Source of the DNA: an uncultured Alphaproteobacteria bacterium
Lineage (GTDB): Bacteria; Pseudomonadota; Alphaproteobacteria; Sphingomonadales; Sphingomonadaceae
NCBI GenBank assembly: GCA_903934325.1
Contig: CAIZNH010000010.1
Span: forward strand, 1 to 64,000
Length of the DNA stretch: 64,000 nt
Reading direction: 5' to 3'
Shown one piece after another: positions 60,208 through 64,000 of the stretch (the stretch's first letter is position 1; each line of letters starts with the position of its first letter). The notes under the pieces were generated by a model. It saw nothing but the letters and a program-made list of their open reading frames with translations. It was not told where the DNA came from and searched no databases. The translations under genes and the position numbers were made by a program.

Positions 60208-62622
60208 CTATTCTCCCTTGGGAACTGGCGCGTTCTTCACGTGGAGATCGAACCACTCGATCATCTCGGCCAGCGTGTGCAGCACCGATTCCCGCCCGCG
60301 ATAGCCGTGGTCCTCGTGCGGCAGCATCACCAGCCGCGCCGTGCCGCCGGTGCCCTTGACCGCCGCGAACATCCGCTCCGACTGCTCGGGGAAAGTGCCC
60401 TGGTTGCTGTCGTTCTGGCCGTGGATGAACAGCACCGGTTCCTTGATCTTGTCGGCGACCATGAAGGGGCTGAGGCGATAATAGGTCTCGGGCGTATCCC
60501 AGAACACCCGCCGTTCGGACTGGAAGCCGAAGGGCGTAAGCGTGCGGTTATAGGCGCCCGAGCGGGCAATCCCGGCGCGGAACAGATCGCTGTGCGCGAG
60601 CAGGTGCCCGGTCATGAAGGCGCCGTAGCTGTGCCCGCCCACGCCCACACGCACCCCGTCGCCAAAGCCGCGCGCGACGGTGAAATCGATCGCCGCCTTG
60701 GCGCTCGACACCACCTGTTCGATGAAGCTGTCATTGACCGTTTCAGGGTCCGCGCCGACCACCGGCATGGCGGCATTGTCGAGCACGGCATAGCCCTGCG
60801 TCAGGAAGAACAGCGGCGAATATCCCCCGACGCGGGTGAAGCGCCAGGGGCTGTCGCGGTTCTGACCGGCGGTCGCCGCGTCGCTATATTCCATCGGATA
60901 GGCCCAGACGACCACCGGCAGCTTGTCCCCCGGCTTGTAGCTGGCGGGCAGATAGAGCGTCGCGGTGAGATCGACCCCGTCGGCACGCTTGTAGGTCACC
61001 AGCTCGCGCTTGATCCCGGTCAGTTCGGGGTGCGGATCGGGGAAATTGGTGAGGAACCGCGCATTGCTGCCTGCCTGATGCAGACGGAAATTGCCGGGGT
61101 TGCTGGGGCTTTCGTAGGAGGTGACAAAGGCGCTGCCGTCCTCGGCCAGCACATCGACCACGCTTTCGAACTGCTCGCCCGCATTGCGCCACAGCTCCTC
61201 GGTGGCGAGCGTGGCGATATCGAAGCGGCGCAGGAACGGGCGAAAGCCTTGCGGCGTCGCGCCAAGGCCGGACAGCAGCAGCTTGCCATCCTTCATCCGC
61301 GCCACGCGGGTGCCGCGATCGGTCCAGGTCATCAGCGGACTGCCGGGGTTGTTATAGGCATCCTGCGCATTGCGGATGCCGATCTGGCGCGGCGCATTGG
61401 TGCCGGTGACATCGACCAGCGTCTGGCGGATCTCGCGCGTGTCGCGGTCATAATCATAGGCGATCAGATCGTCCGATCCCTCGATCCCTATCACGCCCGA
61501 AGTGCGGTCCTCCATCCGGGCGAGCACCCGGGCCTCACCGCTGAAGGGGGCCGCGAGCGCGAGCAGATGGTCGCGGACCGCCGTCTTGGTGCGGGGGTTG
61601 CCGCCATCCTGCGCCTCGACCCACATCAACAGCGCATCCGCGTTCGGGTGCCACTGGATTTCGCGGCGCCCGGTCGGCACGCCGTCTACCGGCAGGCTAT
61701 CGGCGAGCGGCTGGGCGGCGATGGTCTCCACCAGCTTGCCGTCACGGGTATAGACCGCGCTGGTGAGCGGGAAGCGCGACCACGGCACCTGATAGGAGAA
61801 CGGCTTTTCGAGCCACTCCATCAGCAGATATTTGCCATCCGGCGAAGGCGTGACCGAGGTGTAGATGCGCGCAGGGCCGATGGCGCGCTTGCTCTTCCCG
61901 TCGGCGGACAGGATCACCGGCTGCGAAGTGGCGAGCCATTCGAACATGGCCTCGTCATGCGGGTTTTCGAGCAGGTCCTGATAGGTGCGGTTCTGGGCCT
62001 GCTTGCCGCCGGTCGCAACCTGGATCGCCGGCCCGCGCGGGGTGAGCGATTCCACCGGCATCGGCCCGCGTGCCTCGGGGATGGTGAGCACCAGCAGCGA
62101 TCCGTCGGCGAGCCATTCGGGCGACTGGAAGATCGGATTGACCCCGCCGCTCATCACCTTGCGCGCCGTCGCCTTGGCCGTGTCGAGCACGTAGAGATCG
62201 ACCCCGTCGGTGCGGGTGTTGGCGAACACCACCTTGGCCCCGTCGGTCGTCCAGGCAAAGCGCGACAGATCGGCACCGGCGGGCAGCGTGACCTTGCGGG
62301 TCTCGCCGCTGGCGATGGTCTGCAAGCTGAGCCCGACCGCCGCGCGGGTGCGGTGGCGATCATTGGTCGCCGCATCGAGGCGCAGGCCGGCGAGCTTCTC
62401 CATCGGCTTGGCAAGATCGGCGACGGGCGGCAGCGCCTCGCGCTCGATCAGCAGCAACAGGTCACCCCCCGGCGAGACCGAAACGCTCGGGCTCGGCGCG
62501 CGGGTTACGATGTCGGCCACGGCCGCAGGCGGCGTGCGATAGCCGTCCTCCTGCGCGGCCGCCATCGCGGAGAAGCTGACACAAGCTGCGAAGGCGGCGG
62601 CAAGGCGCATGGATCGGCGCAT
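60208..62622 (-). CDS. Exported S9-family prolyl oligopeptidase-like peptidase
   Basis: An 804-residue protein with a signal peptide (about 1-23). The N-terminal part is a beta-propeller (WD/DPP-like), and the C-terminal hydrolase domain starts near 560. Catalytic residues are S665 (GGHSYGAFM), D738 (GQNDSNQG) and H772 (HEDHGY). It likely degrades oligopeptides in the periplasm. Start at MRRSMRLAAAFA begins the signal; the longer reading is unconserved. Confidence 0.92.
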   Translation of the reverse strand: MRRSMRLAAAFAACVSFSAMAAAQEDGYRTPPAAVADIVTRAPSPSVSVSPGGDLLLLIEREALPPVADLAKPMEKLAGLRLDAATNDRHRTRAAVGLSLQTIASGETRKVTLPAGADLSRFAWTTDGAKVVFANTRTDGVDLYVLDTAKATARKVMSGGVNPIFQSPEWLADGSLLVLTIPEARGPMPVESLTPRGPAIQVATGGKQAQNRTYQDLLENPHDEAMFEWLATSQPVILSADGKSKRAIGPARIYTSVTPSPDGKYLLMEWLEKPFSYQVPWSRFPLTSAVYTRDGKLVETIAAQPLADSLPVDGVPTGRREIQWHPNADALLMWVEAQDGGNPRTKTAVRDHLLALAAPFSGEARVLARMEDRTSGVIGIEGSDDLIAYDYDRDTREIRQTLVDVTGTNAPRQIGIRNAQDAYNNPGSPLMTWTDRGTRVARMKDGKLLLSGLGATPQGFRPFLRRFDIATLATEELWRNAGEQFESVVDVLAEDGSAFVTSYESPSNPGNFRLHQAGSNARFLTNFPDPHPELTGIKRELVTYKRADGVDLTATLYLPASYKPGDKLPVVVWAYPMEYSDAATAGQNRDSPWRFTRVGGYSPLFFLTQGYAVLDNAAMPVVGADPETVNDSFIEQVVSSAKAAIDFTVARGFGDGVRVGVGGHSYGAFMTGHLLAHSDLFRAGIARSGAYNRTLTPFGFQSERRVFWDTPETYYRLSPFMVADKIKEPVLFIHGQNDSNQGTFPEQSERMFAAVKGTGGTARLVMLPHEDHGYRGRESVLHTLAEMIEWFDLHVKNAPVPKGE

Positions 62623-62675
62623 GAAGAAACGTCCCCTGTGTGTTGCAAGCGAGCGGATTCGCGCGCGCTCCCCTG

Positions 62676-62734
62676 CCCTCAAGTAGCGAAGCGATAGGGC
62701 AAAGAAAACGCCCTCACGTAGCGCAGCGAAAGGG
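62676..62734. repeat. Two direct copies of a short palindrome-like repeat
   Basis: CCCTCAAGTAGCGAAGCGAT plus AGGG (62676-62699) and CCCTCACGTAGCGCAGCGAA plus AGGG (62711-62734) are related 24-mers with a period of 35 bp, differing at three positions. The repeats overlap the upstream region of the S9 gene. The gap between the S8 and S9 genes (62623-62866) holds only these and a terminator hairpin. Confidence 0.7.
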
Positions 62735-62807
62735 GGACAAAAACCCCCCGCCACCCCGCTGCCGTGGAAGGACAGAGGCAGGGTCAGCTCGCCGCCGGCC
62801 TGCCCAA

Positions 62808-62839
62808 AGCAAACGGGGGCCCGGCGCGAACCGGACCCC
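62808..62839 (-). terminator. Terminator hairpin after the S8 peptidase gene
   Basis: ACGGGGGCCCGG and CCGGACCCCCGT pair over 12 positions with one mismatch around a 6-base loop. Minus-strand reading ends TTTGCTTT. It sits 28-59 bases past the peptidase stop, so it should end that transcript. Confidence 0.75.
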
Positions 62840-62866
62840 CGTCTGCAAATCCATCAGCCGGGCTGG

Positions 62867-63991
62867 TTAGGGCACGACGCCGATCGTGTCGGCGTTGCCG
62901 TCCGGATCGCCATTGACGCGGCCGCCATTGCCCGGCGCGCCCTGCAGCAGGATGCCGGCAAAGTGCGGCGCTGCCATCAAAGTGCCCGAGATGGTGTTGT
63001 AGCCGCTGCCGATCCAGGTCGACTTGATCGCCGAACCCGGCTCGGCGAAATCGACCGGCGGGTTGCCGAAGTTCGAGAAGCTCGACCAGTTGTCGCCGAC
63101 CGCGAAGGACGAGATCGTGTAGATGTTCGGCCCATTGGCACGCGCGGGCGAGGAATTGGCCGCATTCTGCGATTCATTGCCCGCCGCCAGCACGAAGCGC
63201 ACGCCGCCTGCCGAGGCAGCGATCACCGCATTGTCGAGCGTGGTGCTGATCCCGCCGCCAAGGCTCATGTTGGCAACGTCACCGGGACGGCCGAACTGCG
63301 CGACGTAATCCACGCCGGCAATCACGCCCGAGGTCGAGCCCGAACCGCGACGATCAAGCACACGCACCGAAACCACCGGCGCGCCGGGGGCAACGCCGAT
63401 CACGCCGATGGTGTTGTCGATTGCCGCAATCGTGCCGGCGACATGGGTGCCATGGCCGTTCTGGTCGCTGGCGTCCCCGCTGCCGGTGAAGTTGCGCGAG
63501 CGCACGGTATCGACATTGAGATCGGGGTGATTGAGCTGGACACCGCTGTCGATCACCCATGCGGTGGCGAAAGTTCCGGGCCGGCCGCCATTCACCCATG
63601 CGATCCCCCAGGGGGTTTCCTGAGCCGGCTGCGTGGAGCCGCCACCGCCGAGCTTGCGCTGGATCACGGTCATCACCTGATCCTGTTCGCAATAGGAGAT
63701 GTTCGGATTGTTGGCCTGCATATTGGCGATCGCCTGCGGTGCGGCATTCACGGCAAAGCCGCGAATCGCAACGCTGTAGACGTGGCGTAGCTGGCCCTGC
63801 GCGGCTTGCGCCGAACGCTGGGCTTCGGCCATGGCATTGCCGCGCGACACCTTGTTGGCATCGAACACGCAGATATAGCTGCCCGGGATCTTGTCCCCCG
63901 CCTGCTGCGCCTGAACGGGCGCGGCCAGCGCGATCATCGGCAGCGCGGCAATCGCGGCCAAGGCTTTTATCTTCGTCTGTGATCTCTCCAA
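62867..63991 (-). CDS. S8 (subtilisin-like) peptidase with catalytic Ser replaced by Leu; start uncertain
   Basis: A 374-residue reading (from TTG at 63991) with a signal (about 7-30), an I9-like propeptide (about 35-112) and an S8 domain. D148 (VIDSGV), H180 (NGHGTHVAGT) and N272 (AAGNES) are intact. The serine motif reads SGTLMAAPHFAG: codon 62980-62978 is TTG (Leu338) where GTS needs TCG, a one-base change. A GGAGAG site lies 7 bases before ACG at 63976 where M-K-I-K would begin, suggesting a lost ATG. Either this is a decayed gene or a sequence error. Confidence 0.8.
   Translation of the reverse strand: MERSQTKIKALAAIAALPMIALAAPVQAQQAGDKIPGSYICVFDANKVSRGNAMAEAQRSAQAAQGQLRHVYSVAIRGFAVNAAPQAIANMQANNPNISYCEQDQVMTVIQRKLGGGGSTQPAQETPWGIAWVNGGRPGTFATAWVIDSGVQLNHPDLNVDTVRSRNFTGSGDASDQNGHGTHVAGTIAAIDNTIGVIGVAPGAPVVSVRVLDRRGSGSTSGVIAGVDYVAQFGRPGDVANMSLGGGISTTLDNAVIAASAGGVRFVLAAGNESQNAANSSPARANGPNIYTISSFAVGDNWSSFSNFGNPPVDFAEPGSAIKSTWIGSGYNTISGTLMAAPHFAGILLQGAPGNGGRVNGDPDGNADTIGVVP
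63984..63989 (-). promoter_or_regulatory. Shine-Dalgarno site before the S8 peptidase ACG codon
   Basis: GGAGAG on the minus strand, 7 bases before ACG (63976-63974). The codons after it read KIKALAAIAAL, a normal signal-peptide start. It is placed as if an ATG once stood at the ACG, and it lies inside the longer TTG reading. Confidence 0.5.
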
Positions 63992-64000
63992 TATTAAGCC

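Noticed and set aside
60241-62697. An open frame of 818 codons on the plus strand across the S9 peptidase gene
   Set aside because: It is the antisense shadow of a GC-rich gene. The composition is Arg/Ala/His-rich without motifs, while the minus strand shows a full catalytic triad.
62676-62734. Possible CRISPR array
   Set aside because: Only two imperfect repeats with an 11-bp spacer; no further units and no cas genes.

Overview
The window is a GC-rich, gene-dense stretch of bacterial chromosome. Gene content points to an alphaproteobacterium of the order Sphingomonadales, most likely the Erythrobacteraceae (Erythrobacter/Porphyrobacter-like): an exosortase A (PEP-CTERM) accessory cluster, many exported hydrolases and peptidases, an M56/BlaI pair and GC-rich codon use. 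About 57 protein genes are supported. I see no rRNA, tRNA, CRISPR array or prophage, and no gap over 300 bases without a gene.

Layout. Positions 1-139 hold the left end of an IS3-family insertion sequence. Positions 326-5923 carry an exosortase A-associated set: PLP-dependent decarboxylase, AMP-forming acyl-CoA ligase, FemAB/GNAT-like protein, acyl carrier protein and two alpha/beta hydrolases. Positions 5920-15633 are mostly core metabolism: a RumA-type RNA methyltransferase, NAD(P)HX repair (nnr), a lipoprotein, ilvD, an N-formylglutamate amidohydrolase-like gene, ispE, an exported cupin-like protein, ETF-ubiquinone oxidoreductase and a UDG-like protein. Positions 15606-24799 carry a lytic transglycosylase, moaB, a DUF1330 protein, an acetyltransferase, an acyl-CoA ligase, dnaE and a glutathione peroxidase. 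Positions 25139-38542 carry lolD and its permease, purF, an SDR, a PilZ protein, a beta-lactamase-fold hydrolase, photolyase, a membrane hydrolase, an esterase, rppH, a TPR protein, an RsmB-type methyltransferase and guaB.

Positions 38630-47234 are rich in envelope peptidases: an M28 lipoprotein, hydroxybutyrate dehydrogenase, a YpfJ-like zinc peptidase, an M56 membrane peptidase with its BlaI repressor and twin TACAnnTGTA operators, a secreted phytase-like/cyclophilin fusion, and a C13 (legumain-like) peptidase. Positions 47354-50002 are sdhCDA with a terminator and no adjacent sdhB. Positions 50112-60133 carry an SDR, prmA, a chain ligA / FAH-family / exported unknown / cinA-like joined by 4-nt overlaps, two tandem lipoprotein hydrolases and recN. 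The right end has an S9 oligopeptidase and an S8 subtilase whose catalytic serine codon reads leucine.

Most of the window is ordinary core genome. The parts most worth a second look are the exosortase-associated carrier-protein pathway, the M56/BlaI module facing the phytase-like/cyclophilin fusion, the membrane-anchored FAH protein in the ligA operon, and the apparently inactivated subtilase. Dispersed palindromic repeats (11318-11405, 24202-24308, 32675-32789) occupy several intergenic gaps. Start positions were chosen from residue counts, visible Shine-Dalgarno sites, 4-nt overlaps and family N-termini; uncertain ones are stated.
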